Assembly: GCA_019636675.1 (NCBI GenBank)
Contig: JAHBXC010000003.1
Coordinates: forward strand, 186,001-250,000
Length of the DNA: 64,000 bases
Source of the DNA: Phycisphaeraceae bacterium
GTDB taxonomy: Bacteria; Planctomycetota; Phycisphaerae; Phycisphaerales; UBA1924
Direction: 5' to 3'
Shown: positions 63,671 to 64,000 of the stretch, in pieces
Position numbering within the stretch: the first letter of the stretch is position 1
How the letters are laid out: each line of letters begins with the position of its first letter
Made by a program: the position numbers and the translations under genes
Notes under the pieces: model-generated
The model's database searches: none
Told to the model about the DNA's origin: nothing
What the model saw: the letters and a program-made list of their open reading frames with translations, nothing else

Positions 63671-64000
63671 ATGCGCCCCCAGCACCGACGCGACGACCAA
63701 CGCACGACGCGACCCCTCGCGCGCGCCCTCGCAATCGTCGGCGCGCTCCTCGGCGCGCACGCGCACGCCTCGCCCTCCGTCGTCATCCTCAACGACCAGC
63801 TCCAGCCCGCGCGCGTCAACCTCGTCGCCGTCACCTCCGGACCCGGCGGCTCGCGCGCCTCCATCATCTACCTCGACGCCAACAACATCCGGCGCGAAGC
63901 GTCCGAGGGCGCCGGCGCCGTCGCGATCCTCCCTCCACTCGACGCGCTCTGGGCCCCGCGCCGCCCCTTCACCCCAACCTCCAAAACCGAAGCCGCGCAG
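63671..64000 (+). CDS. Exported protein, truncated by the window edge
   Basis: 110 residues visible from ATG 63671, five bases after the preceding stop. Signal peptide to about residue 33 (LARALAIVGALLGAHAHA). The start of the mature part is VVILNDQLQPARVNLVAVTS then SIIYLDANNIRREASEG, with no recognised family in the visible segment. Last member of the MoxR/BatA/DUF4175-like cluster within the window. Confidence 0.65.
   Translation, partial: MRPQHRRDDQRTTRPLARALAIVGALLGAHAHASPSVVILNDQLQPARVNLVAVTSGPGGSRASIIYLDANNIRREASEGAGAVAILPPLDALWAPRRPFTPTSKTEAAQ

Overview
The window looks like chromosomal DNA of a high-GC planctomycete, most likely from the class Phycisphaerae. This is inference from gene content: secreted FG-GAP/dockerin-type proteins, PEP-CTERM-like sorting tails, an ECF sigma factor beside a membrane serine/threonine kinase, a MoxR/DUF58/BatA-like membrane cluster, and typical Planctomycetota hypothetical families. 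No rRNA or tRNA gene was seen that could settle the taxonomy.

Layout. 1-1095: truncated secreted FG-GAP-like gene. 1292-6645: a phage-like island with a CI/LexA-type (XRE + S24) repressor on the minus strand and, divergent from it, a double-HTH protein, an ABC-ATPase/GNAT fusion, a small-terminase-like protein and a terminase large subunit; no capsid, portal or tail genes follow. 6782-8607: small membrane and acidic proteins. 8617-9564: a Panacea-type toxin-antitoxin pair with its own promoter. 9657-13998: a ketoacyl synthase pair, a GxxExxY protein and a membrane protein. 14079-16345: gatB, then a REP-associated tyrosine transposase between REP hairpins. 16370-22588: beta-lactamase-like protein, coiled-coil secreted protein, and a two-gene secreted operon (FGE-like PEP-CTERM protein plus a dockerin-like protein split by a C7 frameshift). 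23059-30264: ECF sigma factor, kinase, then cysC, a PAP phosphatase and an SLC13-type permease (PAPS synthesis and recycling, sulfate transport). 30367-34867: two trypsin-like proteases around a large secreted protein. 35065-40812: three FG-GAP proteins, two of them tandem paralogues with dockerin-like ends. 41006-44270: two identical IS110-family elements in inverted orientation around a DUF559 nuclease gene, both inside copies of a REP-like repeat. 44431-46988: second FGE-like PEP-CTERM protein, gatC, RNase Z-like hydrolase. 47233-49196: dnaA and a probable oriC with two perfect DnaA boxes and an AT-rich stretch. 49197-64000: mutM, then a MoxR/DUF58/BatA/VWA/DUF4175-like/prenyltransferase-fold cluster running off the end.

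How the parts relate. The chromosomal backbone (gatB, gatC, dnaA, mutM, ketoacyl synthases, sulfate genes, MoxR cluster) uses mostly C-ending codons. The phage-like island and the IS110 transposase prefer G-ending codons (GTG, CTG, GCG), which fits a foreign origin. The most interesting accessory objects are the orphan terminase island with its ABC-ATPase/GNAT fusion, the inverted IS110 pair in REP-like targets, the RAYT with its REPs and the Panacea toxin-antitoxin pair.
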